A stretch of 64,000 nucleotides of DNA, taken from assembly GCA_023416275.1 (NCBI GenBank), contig JAEZIB010000055.1, positions 8,248 through 72,247 of the forward strand, in the 5' to 3' direction. Below are positions 8,825-17,785 of the stretch, one piece after another. The position numbers were made by a program, and so were the translations under genes. This stretch comes from Bacillota bacterium. Its GTDB lineage: Bacteria; Bacillota; Clostridia; Acetivibrionales; DSM-1351. Each line of letters opens with the position of its first letter. The stretch's first letter is position 1. The notes under the pieces are model-generated. The model saw only the letters and a program-made list of their open reading frames with translations, had not been told where the DNA came from and did not search any database.

Positions 8825-8853
8825 ATACTATCACATATTTATTTTCTAGTCCA
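8825..8853 (-). promoter_or_regulatory. Candidate promoter of the hypB operon
   Basis: On the minus strand, TGGACT and TAGTAT lie 17 bp apart. The predicted transcript start falls just before the palindrome at 8799-8814. Confidence 0.5.
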
Positions 8854-8918
8854 GTGCTTTCTTTCAATGGTTTAAATGACGAGTATATTGATAACGCAAT
8901 ATAAACGAAACATTCTTT

Positions 8919-9569
8919 ATGTCAAACACATCTAGTTCACATAACGCATATAATATATTATCAAACATTGAAAGGAATGAGAGCAAATTGTATAATAAAC
9001 CGTATATGCCTCCCCACCCTTATTATAATAATTATTCTGATGACAATAATGAATATCAGAGCGCATATTCATCATACAAGCCTTTAGCCCAGCAGAAAAA
9101 TCCTCAAAACCTTCCACCATCTGGATCGTTCAATAAAGATACCTATACAAAATTTAAGGATTATGGGCCACAACCATTTGTAGTAAACATTGAAGAAGTT
9201 ACTAAGCAAAACAACACTTTTCGTACTGCATTATGGACAGGTGAGCATTTACAGCTTACCTTAATGAGCATCAATGTTGGTGAAGATATTGGTTTGGAAA
9301 TGCATCCTAATATCGATCAATTCATACGTATTGAAGAAGGTCAAGGTCGTGTTATTATGGGGGATAGTCAAAACAGACCCAATTTTCAAGCAAATGTTAA
9401 AGCTGACTTTGCCATAATAATACCTGCTGGCAAATGGCACAATCTAATAAATACGGGTAGAATACCACTTAAGCTTTACTCAATCTATGCTCCCCCACAG
9501 CATCCATTTGGTACAGTTCATGCAACTAAAGCAATTGCTGAGGCTGCAGAAGAAAGTCAACGCTACTAA
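8919..9569 (+). CDS. Cupin-domain protein with Tyr/Pro/Asn-rich N-terminal tail
   Basis: A 216-residue protein. Residues about 1-80 are low-complexity, rich in Asn, Ser, Tyr and Pro (PPHPYYNNYSDDNNEY), like spore-coat or surface tails. Residues about 85-200 form one cupin barrel: GEDIGLEMHPNIDQFIRIEEGQGRV gives the first metal motif (H-x4-Q-x-E-like) and PAGKWHNLINTG gives the second His. It may be a small isomerase or sugar-binding cupin, as in mannose-6-phosphate-isomerase-like proteins. The substrate is unknown. No clear ribosome site precedes the ATG at 8919, so the start is uncertain and the tail could begin later. It is divergent from the hypB operon. Confidence 0.75.
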   Translation: MSNTSSSHNAYNILSNIERNESKLYNKPYMPPHPYYNNYSDDNNEYQSAYSSYKPLAQQKNPQNLPPSGSFNKDTYTKFKDYGPQPFVVNIEEVTKQNNTFRTALWTGEHLQLTLMSINVGEDIGLEMHPNIDQFIRIEEGQGRVIMGDSQNRPNFQANVKADFAIIIPAGKWHNLINTGRIPLKLYSIYAPPQHPFGTVHATKAIAEAAEESQRY

Positions 9570-9729
9570 TATAATTATATAAGCAACCAATACTATTTTT
9601 GCTATTTTTTAGAAATGAATAAAACTTTTAGTTTTAGTAAATTATAAGCATTAGTTAATGTTAAGATAAACTTATTATCATTTATCATAAACACCAGTTC
9701 TTAAAGTTAGGTACAAAGGAAGTGTGAAT

Positions 9730-10176
9730 ATGAACAAAGTTTTCCCCCCAAACGCACTCAAGGTAAAAATGAGCACAAGTAATAAAATGAATAACATGAT
9801 TCATGAAAACATGACAGAAAGAATTTTAAAGAAATCAGCAAGTAACCAAGAAAGCATCTCACAACGTATCGAAGAATTGGACAGAGAATGGGATACCGAA
9901 AGGATTCTGGAAACCAACGCATCAATATTTATACTTATTAGCATCATTCTTGGCTTTTTAATTAGTAAATTGTGGTTTTTCCTATCAGCGTTGATAGCTT
10001 TTTATCTACTTCAGCATGCTATTCAGGGCTGGTGCCCACCGTTACCTGTTTTAAGAAAGCTCGGTATTCGTACAATGTCTGAAATTAATACTGAAAAGAC
10101 AGTCCTAAAGGTTTTAAGAGGAGATTTTGAAAATTGCAAATCTAACACTGTAGAACTCATAAAAGCAGCAGAATGA
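9730..10176 (+). CDS. DUF2892 (YgaP-like transmembrane) protein
   Basis: A 148-residue protein. The N-terminal half is charged and helical with a likely coiled stretch. Two adjacent membrane segments follow at residues about 55-98 (FILISIILGFLISKLWFFLSALIAFYLLQ), then the signature loop HAIQGWCPPLPVLRKLGI typical of DUF2892. The family is often attached to rhodanese domains in thiol/sulfide metabolism, but here it stands alone with a short soluble C-terminus. The ATG at 9730 is better spaced from AAAGGAAG than the GTG at 9724. A strong terminator at 10216-10266 ends the transcript. Confidence 0.8.
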   Translation: MNKVFPPNALKVKMSTSNKMNNMIHENMTERILKKSASNQESISQRIEELDREWDTERILETNASIFILISIILGFLISKLWFFLSALIAFYLLQHAIQGWCPPLPVLRKLGIRTMSEINTEKTVLKVLRGDFENCKSNTVELIKAAE

Positions 10177-10215
10177 ATTCTTTAAAAGTAAATTGAATTT
10201 TTAATAAGTTAAATG

Positions 10216-10266
10216 AAAAGTAAAATCCAGTGCGGCTATGTACAAACTGGATTTTACTTTTTGTTT
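10216..10266 (+). terminator. Strong terminator after the DUF2892 gene
   Basis: A perfect 16-bp stem (AAAAGTAAAATCCAGT with its complement) encloses a 13-nt loop and is followed by T-rich sequence. Confidence 0.9.
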
Positions 10267-10411
10267 TGTGATATAAAATGTCAAAAACTACCTTACAAAA
10301 ATTATTTTTATTGTTATAATTATGTAAAACTTTAGTTATTTTAACTATTATTTTTATATTTGTAGTATAATTGTTCTGATATAACAAATTTTTAACATGG
10401 AGGGTATAAAA

Positions 10412-11539
10412 ATGAAAAAATGTAAATTATTTTCACTAATTTTGGCTATGGCCATAGTTTGTCAATTGGTTGTAGTTATTCCCGCAAGTGCAGTAACAAT
10501 CATAGGTGCAAATACAAATTGGATTTTTGACATTCTTGGTGGTGGAGGCAGCTACGCTCCATATGCTGTAAATGTAAATCAAGATGGAGAATATTGTATG
10601 AGGGATAATTCTGGAACCTTAAGACTGTATAAAACATCAACCAATTATGGTATTTTGAATGTTTATTTTACTGTGCAGGGTCATACATATAGCGGTGGAT
10701 ATAGTACTACCAGTGGACCCATAGTAACTGTTCAAGGCACAGATGCTCAGGACTACTGGACAGGTGTTTTTTCTTTTAATGATACTGGTGATTATTATAG
10801 GTATACAGTTAATTGCTATGGTGTTGATAATTCAGGTAATGTTTATTTCTGGACAAAGCAATTAATTAGAGAAACCGTAAGACCTACTATTCAAGGTGTG
10901 TATATTGATTCTGATGACTTAACAAGAACAGACGCTAACGGAGAAGCAGTAGTTAATAATAACATAACAGTTGATTCTTATGTCACTGACTCAAATCCAT
11001 ATTCTACATCATCAATCAAACAAGTTACTATGAAGCTTTATAATGCTGGTGAAAGCCAGCCTATTCAGCAGGTCAATATTCCTCAAACTGGAGATAACCA
11101 TTATTGGGGTGCTTATCAAGCAAGTTTTAATCTTCTGAACTATGGCGAAGTTGAGAAAAAGTTATGTTTAAAAGTTACAGCGGTAGATTATGCTGGAAAT
11201 TCTACAACTATAAGTCAGAACTTTACATATGACAACAAAAGCGCAGGCGGAACCATTACATATACAAATGCAACCTCTAACAGCGTAGATTTCTATTTTA
11301 CTGCAAACAGTGACGCATCAGGAATAGCTGTTCCAACTTTCTATTTCTGGACAGAAGCAAATGGACAGGATGATTTGCAGGCTATTTACGGACAGCAGGT
11401 ATCTCAAAATGTTTGGAAAGCTACACTTTATAAAGCTGCACATGGAAATGAATTAGGTCTGTATCATGCACATGTTTGGACAACTGATAATCTTGAAAAT
11501 ACAAATTATGCAACAGCTACTACGTATAATATGAATTAG
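10412..11539 (+). CDS. Secreted protein with GBS-Bsp-like repeat
   Basis: A 375-residue secreted protein. The signal peptide is MKKCKLFSLILAMAIVCQLV with a PASA cleavage region near residue 28. The remainder is beta-rich. The C-terminal 100 residues (TNATSNSVDFYFTANSDASG through WTEANGQDDLQAIYG to GLYHAHVWTTDN) match the GBS Bsp-like repeat found in cell-wall-associated Firmicutes proteins. The middle part (about 155-265) resembles an Ig-like or bacterial surface domain. The start at 10412 follows GGAGGGTAT; an earlier ATG overlaps that ribosome site. No anchor or dockerin is seen, so it is likely released or weakly wall-associated. The role is unknown. Confidence 0.75.
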   Translation: MKKCKLFSLILAMAIVCQLVVVIPASAVTIIGANTNWIFDILGGGGSYAPYAVNVNQDGEYCMRDNSGTLRLYKTSTNYGILNVYFTVQGHTYSGGYSTTSGPIVTVQGTDAQDYWTGVFSFNDTGDYYRYTVNCYGVDNSGNVYFWTKQLIRETVRPTIQGVYIDSDDLTRTDANGEAVVNNNITVDSYVTDSNPYSTSSIKQVTMKLYNAGESQPIQQVNIPQTGDNHYWGAYQASFNLLNYGEVEKKLCLKVTAVDYAGNSTTISQNFTYDNKSAGGTITYTNATSNSVDFYFTANSDASGIAVPTFYFWTEANGQDDLQAIYGQQVSQNVWKATLYKAAHGNELGLYHAHVWTTDNLENTNYATATTYNMN

Positions 11540-11547
11540 TTAAGAAT

Positions 11548-11612
11548 AATTTACTCAACTTTCCGTTGATAAGTTGAACACCTATAATTCAACTGGGAAA
11601 GTTGAGTAATTA
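11548..11612 (+). repeat. Dispersed two-stem repeat, family A, reference copy
   Basis: The outer inverted repeat ACTCAACTTTCC / GGAAAGTTGAGT encloses an inner stem GTTGAA / TTCAAC. It is the best-preserved of about seven family-A copies in the window and lies 9 bp after a stop codon. Confidence 0.85.
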
Positions 11613-11656
11613 AATTAAAAGTAAATGAAGGCTTAGAGCCGTGACTATAATATCAG

Positions 11657-11698
11657 AAAACAAAGCTAACTGTATCAAAAGGTTAGCTTTGTTTTTTA
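11657..11698 (+). terminator. Terminator of the secreted-protein gene
   Basis: AAAACAAAGCTAAC pairs with GTTAGCTTTGTTTT and is followed by more T residues. It is a strong intrinsic terminator about 120 nt past the stop. Confidence 0.9.
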
Positions 11699-11926
11699 TA
11701 GCTCCCCTATTTACATTGATAATTTTCCTGCACAAATTGAATTTTATTTTCGAAAGTTGTATTAATAATAAATAAGTATTACACCTGTTAATATGTAATA
11801 TTACAATACTATAACATAATATTAATTACAGATAATTAAATTGTATGTAATATTACTATTAAATTGATATTTTACTATTAATATGTTATAATTTGACTAA
11901 ATATGAGGAATTATACCGTTAAAAGA

Positions 11927-12029
11927 GTCAATACTGACTTTGTTAATTACAATTTGCTTTGTACTGCATATTGACTCTGTCAATACTGACTTTGTTAATT
12001 ACAATTTGCTTTGTACTGTATATTGACTT
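11927..12029. repeat. Two near-identical 51-52 bp tandem repeats
   Basis: Units at 11927-11978 and 11979-12029 differ at about one base and a junction base. Two shortened, diverged relatives follow to about 12110, each keeping a TCAATTACAA / TTTGTAATGATATTG-like core. The unit begins and ends with an inverted pair (GTCAATA ... TATTGAC). The array lies 440 bp upstream of the mannanase and could bind a regulator. Confidence 0.8.
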
Positions 12030-12470
12030 GTCAATTACAATCAGTCTTATTTCGTGATTGGCTTGGTCATTTACAAACGGCTTTGTAATGATATTGATTT
12101 ATGTAAATTAGTACTGGATTGGTACCATGTGAAGACAGTCAGTAATCTACTTTTGGCTTTTGAACCTAAAAAATACATCATGTTATACAGCATGTTTTCC
12201 ATTTGTATCAATCAAAAGCATCAAACTGTAATTGATTTAGTCAAATACTATCAATTAAAATACTTCCACTATTGTGAAAAGCCTTCACCCAATATAAGCT
12301 AACTGCTTTTAGGTGAATTAAGGCATCTATGCGGGGCATATAAAATTAGTTTGTGTATAAGTTGATAGTATGACGTTATTACATGTTGACTTATTAACAG
12401 TATAGTATCATATTTATTATTCTATTTATTCTATTAATGGGGGAAAATTTATTAAAAAGGGGTGTATTTT

Positions 12471-14231
12471 ATGAAAAAAATTTATAGCAGAGCTATTTCT
12501 CTGCTAACAGCCATCACAATGTGCTGTACTGTTTTTTTTACCGTGCCTGTTTCTGTACAAGCTGCTGGCGCTGAGCCTTTAAAAACAGTTGAAGCAGAGG
12601 CCTGTACTCTAGGTAATGGTGTTACTGTTGCAACTGATGTTTATGGAACAAAATATCCAGGATATTCAGGGGATGGATTTGCTTGGGTTACAAGTGGCGG
12701 AACAGTAACACTTAAGGTAACTGTTCCAGAAAACGCTATGTATGAGCTTAAAACAAGATGTTGGATGTATTTGGGCAAACAAGATGAAACCAGACTCCAA
12801 GCAGTGAGTGTAAATGGCAAATCAATTGGCAACTTCTATATTCCAAACAAAGGTCAATGGATGGATTACAGCTTTGGTTTCTTTTATCTTGAAAAAGGTA
12901 CTGCAACAATCGAAATTGGTACTTCTGGTAGCTGGGGCTATATCCTTTACGATACAGTGACATTTGACTATGCAGATATGCCAGAGCTTAACATTGATGC
13001 TACACCATGTGATCCAAAGGCAACTGCAGAAACAAAATCACTTATGAAATATCTTACCAGTGTTTACGGAAAAAATGTAATTTCAGGACAGCAGGAAATT
13101 TACGGCAGTGGACATGACGGTAATTACGAATATGAATTTGACTACATATATGATAAAACAGGCAAATATCCAGCAATAAGAGGCTTTGATTTTATGAATT
13201 ACAATCCTCTGTACGGCTGGGAAGATGGTACTACAGACCGTGTTATTGAATGGACCAAGGAGCGTGGCGGTATTGCAACAGCATGCTGGCATATTAATGT
13301 ACCCTCTGATTTTACAAGCTATAAGCTTGGGGAAGCATTAGATTGGCAAAAATGTACTTACAAGCCAACATCCAGCTTTAAAACTGCTAACTGCCTTGAC
13401 ACATCAACAAAAGAATACGATTACTTAATGCTAGCAATTGATGATCTTGCTGAGCAGTTGCTTATTCTTCAGGAGAATGATGTTCCAGTTCTATTCCGTC
13501 CTTTCCATGAAGCTGAAGGCAATAATAATACAGACGGTTCTGGAGCATGGTTCTGGTGGGGTTCCTCAGGTTCAGAAGTTTACAAGCAGCTTTGGAAACT
13601 TCTTTACACTACACTAACTGAAAAATACGGGCTTCATAATCTTATTTGGGAAGTAAATCTTTATACGTATGCTAATTCACTACAATGGTATCCTGGAGAT
13701 AATTATGTAGACATAGTCGCATATGATAAGTATGAAGGTTCACCTTCAACTTGGAAAACAAGTGCTGCCTCAACAATATTCCTTGCACTTGTAAATTACA
13801 CTAACGACAAAAAGATGGTTGCAATGACCGAAAATGACGTTATACCTGACATTAAAAACATTGTAAATGAAGAAGCGTGGTGGTTATATTTCTGCCCATG
13901 GTATGGAGATTTCCTTACTAATCCCAACACCAATGATCCTACACTTCTGAACACAATTTATAACAGTGATAAAGTTATTACTTTAGATGAATTGCCAGAA
14001 GATATATATAATTCTACACCATCAAACAGGCTAATAGGTGATGTTAACTTAGACGGAAACTTTGATGCTATAGATTTTGGCCTATTAAAATCACATTTAC
14101 TAGGTGTTAGTACTGTATCCATTGATTTAACTAATGCAGATGTGGATGGTACTGGAAATATAGATGCTCTTGATTTCGCATATATGAAGCAAAGACTTCT
14201 AGGTATGATTACTAAGTTCCCTATAGAATAA
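12471..14231 (+). CDS. Cellulosomal GH26 beta-mannanase with CBM35 and dockerin
   Basis: A 586-residue secreted enzyme with signal peptide residues 1 to about 33 (VSVQAAG). A CBM35-type module at about 40-165 begins [10 protein letters not shown] and ends [14 protein letters not shown]26 catalytic domain at about 185-500 has the acid/base Glu in FRPFHEAEG near residue 347 and the nucleophile Glu in MTEND near residue 453. A type I dockerin at about 525-585 has two calcium-loop repeats ([18 protein letters not shown] and [18 protein letters not shown]). It hydrolyses beta-1,4-mannan and docks onto a scaffoldin. An AAGGGG ribosome site precedes the ATG at 12471, and an in-frame GTG at 12462 is less likely. 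It appears monocistronic and ends in a terminator. Confidence 0.95.
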   Translation: MKKIYSRAISLLTAITMCCTVFFTVPVSVQAAGAEPLKTVEAEACTLGNGVTVATDVYGTKYPGYSGDGFAWVTSGGTVTLKVTVPENAMYELKTRCWMYLGKQDETRLQAVSVNGKSIGNFYIPNKGQWMDYSFGFFYLEKGTATIEIGTSGSWGYILYDTVTFDYADMPELNIDATPCDPKATAETKSLMKYLTSVYGKNVISGQQEIYGSGHDGNYEYEFDYIYDKTGKYPAIRGFDFMNYNPLYGWEDGTTDRVIEWTKERGGIATACWHINVPSDFTSYKLGEALDWQKCTYKPTSSFKTANCLDTSTKEYDYLMLAIDDLAEQLLILQENDVPVLFRPFHEAEGNNNTDGSGAWFWWGSSGSEVYKQLWKLLYTTLTEKYGLHNLIWEVNLYTYANSLQWYPGDNYVDIVAYDKYEGSPSTWKTSAASTIFLALVNYTNDKKMVAMTENDVIPDIKNIVNEEAWWLYFCPWYGDFLTNPNTNDPTLLNTIYNSDKVITLDELPEDIYNSTPSNRLIGDVNLDGNFDAIDFGLLKSHLLGVSTVSIDLTNADVDGTGNIDALDFAYMKQRLLGMITKFPIE

Positions 14232-14235
14232 TATG

Positions 14236-14290
14236 AAAAAGAGCTGCTTTAACAGCGGTTAAAGCAACGGCTGGTAAGCAGCTCTTTTTT
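14236..14290. terminator. Bidirectional terminator between mannanase and cbiO
   Basis: AAAAAGAGCTGCTT pairs with AAGCAGCTCTTTTTT. T-runs lie on both strands, so it can serve both convergent genes. Confidence 0.9.
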
Positions 14291-14299
14291 AGCAAACTA

Positions 14300-15085
14300 T
14301 TAGTAATTATGAATATGAAAATGGCTATGCTCATTCCCATCATGTCTATGGTAATATTCATCCACCAGGTTAACTCTTTTAAGCAGGTTTATATCTTCTA
14401 AAAGTTCTTTCGTAGGCTTATCAGATACAATTGTGTGATTTTCATCAAACAGAATTGCTCTAGAAGAGATTTCTTGTACCAATTCCAGATTATGTGTTGA
14501 TGTTATCAATGTTTTTCCCGCTTTATTCAACATTGTCAGGAATTCAACAAGCCATCTTTGAGTTCTTGGATCAAGACCGTTCATTGGCTCATCAAGCACA
14601 AGGACTTCCGGATTCATAGATAAAACACAGGCAATAGCAACTTTACGTTTCTCCCCTCCACTTAAATGATAAGGCTGTCTATATTTTAGGCTATCAATAT
14701 TTAATAGGCCAAGGCAATCATTTACCCTTGCTTCTACTTCCTGTTCATTAAAACCCATCTGTCTGGGCCCAAAGGCTATTTCATCAAAAACATTTGCACA
14801 GAACAGTTGAGTATCAGAGTTTTGAAAAACAAAACCTATTTTTTGATGAAACAGTTTTGAAAAATTTGTATCTTCAAGCTTTTTCTTTGTTATTTCTTCA
14901 GTATTGTATCTATAGCTGCCAGTATCAGGTGAAACAATTCCGTTAATTAATTTTAATAGAGTTGATTTTCCACTACCGTTAGGACCCATTAAAGCTACGG
15001 CCTCACCTTTTAAGATTTTTAAAGAGATATCATTTAGAGCTGTAACACCTTCATAAGAATAAAATACATTTATTAATTCAATCAT
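14300..15085 (-). CDS. cbiO: Nickel/cobalt ECF transporter ATPase (CbiO/NikO)
   Basis: About 261 residues. The Walker A motif is GPNGSGKST, the Q-loop FQNSDTQLF, the signature LSGGEKRK, Walker B VLVLDEP, and the H-loop STHNLE. It energises the CbiM/CbiQ permease. The C-terminus is His-rich (HRHDGNEHSHFHIHNY), which fits transition-metal handling. The start is uncertain: ATG codons exist at 15097 and 15085, and the latter begins the usual MIELINVFYSY. It is transcribed after cbiQ, but with an unusual gap of about 465 bp that contains a repeat patch rather than a gene. Confidence 0.92.
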   Translation of the reverse strand: MIELINVFYSYEGVTALNDISLKILKGEAVALMGPNGSGKSTLLKLINGIVSPDTGSYRYNTEEITKKKLEDTNFSKLFHQKIGFVFQNSDTQLFCANVFDEIAFGPRQMGFNEQEVEARVNDCLGLLNIDSLKYRQPYHLSGGEKRKVAIACVLSMNPEVLVLDEPMNGLDPRTQRWLVEFLTMLNKAGKTLITSTHNLELVQEISSRAILFDENHTIVSDKPTKELLEDINLLKRVNLVDEYYHRHDGNEHSHFHIHNY

Positions 15086-15097
15086 GGTTATGCCCAT

Positions 15098-15561
15098 GCC
15101 TCATATTTAGTACAAAACTCCTTTAAAATATAGGCTTGGACTTGGTGTCCCCCCTTTTTAATTTTATTTCCTAACCTTTTATGCCTTTCAAATTGAGTAC
15201 ATATATAAACAAGAATACTTATTTATAATTAAATTACCTGTTGTTTTAATTGAGTTTTTCATCCTATGGGGGTCTTAGTGATTATCAGAATAGCATATAA
15301 CAAGTAAATAATGCATCAGAATTAAAATGATAAACTTGTTAGCGAAAGACCTAGATTTTTATCGGCAAAATGCACGCTGCCATTTTGAGCAACCACTTAG
15401 CCAGGATGGCGAGTTTGTGCGACGGTAAAAAATTCTGGTATTTGAGATTTACAAATTTCAAATAATTCTGCTAAGTATTGTAGTGGATATATACTATTCC
15501 TAAAACATAGTACTTATTTTAACAATTAATATGCATGTACAAAATTAACTAGCACAATGGG
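15098..15561. other. Unusual gap inside the cbiMQO operon with GC-richer patch
   Basis: No gene is seen on either strand. The patch at about 15330-15440 is visibly richer in G+C than its flanks. On the minus strand it has the order CAGAATTTTTTACCGTCGCA, then GCTCAAAA, then CCGATA, flanks shared with patches near 19190-19300 and 41880-41970. It looks like insertion of a dispersed repeat between cbiQ and cbiO. Confidence 0.5.
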
Positions 15562-16350
15562 TTAATTTAAATAATAAAAAGCAAATATAATCAAAGCATT
15601 AATTATAATATACATAAAATCTACAAAAGTAAATCTCATTTTCTTTATTACACGATATTCTCCTGTAAACCCTCTGCATTCCATAGCAGAATACATATCT
15701 TCAGCCATTTCCTTTGACTTTATAAACATAGTTCCTGCAATACCTGAAAGCGAAGTGTACTTGCTTCTATTCTTCCCTACTGACCGCAGTTTGAGTGAAT
15801 ACAACATATTAAGAGAGAAATCACCCAAAAGCACGATATATTTTATTGTTATATCCAAAACCAGTATAAATATATCAGGTATACAAAAAAATTTCAAGGA
15901 ATTGGTAATAGAATTCCATGGTGTTGAGTATGACAGTATATTTACTGCCATAACTGATGCAATAACCTTTGGAGTAATCACAGTTATACTATAATAATTT
16001 CCCCATAATACTGCAGGCATAAAAAGAATGACTGTAAACAGACCAATAGCAAGGCTCACTTTGAGTATTTTAATAATTTGCTCTGCTTTCATAAGACTCA
16101 ACAAAGAAATAAGGTATACAATAACTATAATTGTAAATGTAAAGCTTCTTGAAATAGAAAGAAGTACAATTAATAGAAAAATAAAGGCTACCTTTAAAAC
16201 TGCACTCACATGTAAGCCCTCTGTACTGTATCCAGTATGATTCCTTATCCTTGAAAGTATGTTAAGCAATGACAGAATACTTTTGTTTACAAAAGTATTC
16301 TTGTCAGCTTGAGGAATATAATTTTCTTCTTTTAATAGCCACTCTGGCAT
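15562..16350 (-). CDS. cbiQ: ECF transporter T component CbiQ
   Basis: A 262-residue integral membrane protein with about five to six membrane segments. It carries the T-component coupling motif region (MLYSLKLRSVGKNRS and MYSAMECRGFTGEYR), where the second Arg-Gly pair corresponds to the conserved A-R-G type coupling helix. It links CbiO to CbiM for nickel or cobalt uptake. The ATG at 16350 lies 6 nt past the cbiM stop, so the two are co-translated. It shows no oddities beyond the long gap before cbiO. Confidence 0.88.
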   Translation of the reverse strand: MPEWLLKEENYIPQADKNTFVNKSILSLLNILSRIRNHTGYSTEGLHVSAVLKVAFIFLLIVLLSISRSFTFTIIVIVYLISLLSLMKAEQIIKILKVSLAIGLFTVILFMPAVLWGNYYSITVITPKVIASVMAVNILSYSTPWNSITNSLKFFCIPDIFILVLDITIKYIVLLGDFSLNMLYSLKLRSVGKNRSKYTSLSGIAGTMFIKSKEMAEDMYSAMECRGFTGEYRVIKKMRFTFVDFMYIIINALIIFAFYYLN

Positions 16351-16356
16351 AATTAA

Positions 16357-17355
16357 TTATCCCCTATTATTTCCAGGTTGTTTTTTTATATTACTTATAA
16401 TTTTAAACAAAATAAGCAAAATTGCAACTCCTGCAAATGCTGATAATATATATCCAGTAATCTCCGGCATACCTTTAATGGCATAGTCAGGTATTAAAGC
16501 TTCAAAACTAAACCCATTATTCATTCCGTCAGGAATAAAGTTTAGTGCATTACCACCGGATACAACATCTTTTATTTCATCTGCTCCCCATTCACCCCAT
16601 GCTGTTCCAGTAGCAAGAAGACCAAGTGGAGATAGGCATATTAAAGCAACAATTAGTCCATAAATAGCCTTTGTTTTTTCTTTTGCGCCTTCATAAATTG
16701 TTCCAGGAGAAACCTTTTTAATAAATGTGAAAATAGCAACAGTAAATATTACTTCTACAAGACCTGCTACAAGTAAATGCGGTAGAGTCATTGCAGGTAT
16801 TGATACTTCTAATGGATAAGGACAATACAAAGGTTGACCGGCTGCATTTTTAAACAATAAAGGCTGAATACCAAATTCGATGGCTGTAAGTAATGCTGCT
16901 AAATTAATACCCAGATATGAACCCAGTATTATTCCTATATATTCACCCTTCTGTGACTTAAATCTATCCTTTATGAATTTATAAATAAAGTATCCTAAAA
17001 ATGGCATAACAAAAGCCAAGTTGAAGCAATTTGCACCAAATGATAATATACCGCCATCTCCAAAAAGCAATGCCTGAATCAGAAGTGCCACTGTAACAGA
17101 AATACAGGCTGCGTAGGGTCCTAAAAGTATTGCCAGTAAAACTGCTCCTACAGCATGACCTGATGTACCCCCCGGAAGTGGAACATTGAACATCATCAAA
17201 AGAAATGAAAATGCAGCACCTATTCCAAGTAAGGGTATTTTTACCTTTTTTAATTCCTCTTTAACTTTATTTACTGAAATTGTCCACACAGGAACCATAG
17301 CAGCACCCATTACTGCACAAGTAGATGGGCTTAAATAATTATCTGGTATATGCAT
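16357..17355 (-). CDS. cbiM: ECF metal-binding component CbiM/NikM with PDGLE-like tail
   Basis: A 332-residue membrane protein. The mature N-terminus MHIPDNYLSP carries the Met-His metal-binding start of CbiM/NikM. About seven membrane segments follow, including GGTSGHAVGAVLLAILLGPYAA. The C-terminal 90 residues resemble a fused CbiN/PDGLE module ending in a single membrane helix. It captures Ni2+ or Co2+. Nickel is favoured because CooT is encoded just upstream and HypA/HypB are nearby, but sequence alone does not decide. A GGAGG site precedes the ATG at 17355, and the gene has its own promoter and an attenuator-like leader. Confidence 0.9.
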   Translation of the reverse strand: MHIPDNYLSPSTCAVMGAAMVPVWTISVNKVKEELKKVKIPLLGIGAAFSFLLMMFNVPLPGGTSGHAVGAVLLAILLGPYAACISVTVALLIQALLFGDGGILSFGANCFNLAFVMPFLGYFIYKFIKDRFKSQKGEYIGIILGSYLGINLAALLTAIEFGIQPLLFKNAAGQPLYCPYPLEVSIPAMTLPHLLVAGLVEVIFTVAIFTFIKKVSPGTIYEGAKEKTKAIYGLIVALICLSPLGLLATGTAWGEWGADEIKDVVSGGNALNFIPDGMNNGFSFEALIPDYAIKGMPEITGYILSAFAGVAILLILFKIISNIKKQPGNNRG

Positions 17356-17440
17356 ATATAATATCCTCCTTTGCCGACTTTCGACACAAAATTATGTTGA
17401 AACTAACGTCCTATAAAATAAATAAAGAAACATAAAAATA

Positions 17441-17551
17441 ACAAAAACCCAAAAAAAGAGCTACATATAATAAGTTTATAGCATCTTTTTTGGGTTCATC
17501 CCAAATTTAAATATAAATTAAAATTTAATATTTATAAAGCCTTCATGGCTT
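17441..17551 (-). ncRNA. Twin-hairpin leader with terminator upstream of cbiM
   Basis: The leader RNA contains hairpin 1 (AAGCC ATGAA GGCTT, 17537-17551) and hairpin 2 (TTTGGG ATGAA CCCAAA, 17489-17505). Both have identical 5-nt ATGAA loops. Next comes a long terminator (17441-17496: AACCCAAAAAAGATGCTA paired with TAGCTCTTTTTTTGGGTT, then T-rich sequence). The 3' arm of hairpin 2 is the 5' arm of the terminator, so the two structures exclude each other, as in an attenuator. It matches no cobalamin or NiCo riboswitch consensus I know. Confidence 0.55.
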
Positions 17552-17564
17552 CATTTCCTTGTAT

Positions 17565-17594
17565 ACTATATCATAGCTTTTTACTGTTAGTCAA
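17565..17594 (-). promoter_or_regulatory. Promoter of the cbiM leader
   Basis: On the minus strand, TTGACT and TATAGT are separated by 18 bp. The -35 overlaps the cooT stop codon. The predicted transcript start is about 7 nt before hairpin 1 of the leader. Confidence 0.7.
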
Positions 17595-17785
17595 TTTATT
17601 TTTTCAAGTACAATTCTATGCTCAACAAGCTCCATTTCCTTTATCCTAGCCCGTATATATTTTTTGTGATTAAAAATATCTTCAAGGCACAACTCATCTC
17701 CGTTTGGAATTATTTTATCTACAGACTCAAGAAACAGTTTTTCTTCACCTTCTTCATCAAGAAGATAAACATTTGCTTCACACAT
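17591..17785 (-). CDS. CooT-family nickel-binding protein
   Basis: 64 residues from the ATG at 17785. The protein begins Met-Cys (MCEANVYLLDEEGEE). In characterised CooT proteins the N-terminal Cys2 is the nickel ligand, which supports this start over the in-frame GTG at 17794. The remainder is a small beta-barrel ending ARIKEMELVEHRIVLEK, typical of the family. The start overlaps the DUF3842 stop by 8 bp (ATGTGTGA), so translation is coupled. CooT chaperones nickel for carbon monoxide dehydrogenase in the founding system. No CODH lies in the window, and the neighbouring CbiMQO importer fits a nickel role. Confidence 0.82.
   Translation of the reverse strand: MCEANVYLLDEEGEEKLFLESVDKIIPNGDELCLEDIFNHKKYIRARIKEMELVEHRIVLEKIN

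Larger units (their letters stand above)
11540..12470. other. Long AT-rich intergenic region upstream of the mannanase
   Basis: About 930 bp. In order it holds a family-A two-stem repeat (11548-11612), a terminator (11657-11698), an extremely AT-rich stretch with repeated GTAATATTAC palindromes (about 11790-11890), the 52-bp tandem repeats (11927-12029) with two decayed units after them, and the mannanase leader. A plus-strand frame at 12054-12302 overlaps the decayed repeats, has no ribosome site and is not called. Confidence 0.65.

Noticed and set aside
11927..12110. CRISPR array
   Set aside because: Units are 52 bp head-to-tail with no unique spacers, and no cas genes are nearby.
12054..12302. 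82-codon plus-strand frame upstream of the mannanase
   Set aside because: It overlaps decayed tandem repeats, has no ribosome site and shows no protein-like pattern.
17356..17558. Cobalamin or NiCo riboswitch upstream of cbiM
   Set aside because: The conserved boxes of either class are absent; only the twin-hairpin/terminator arrangement is seen.
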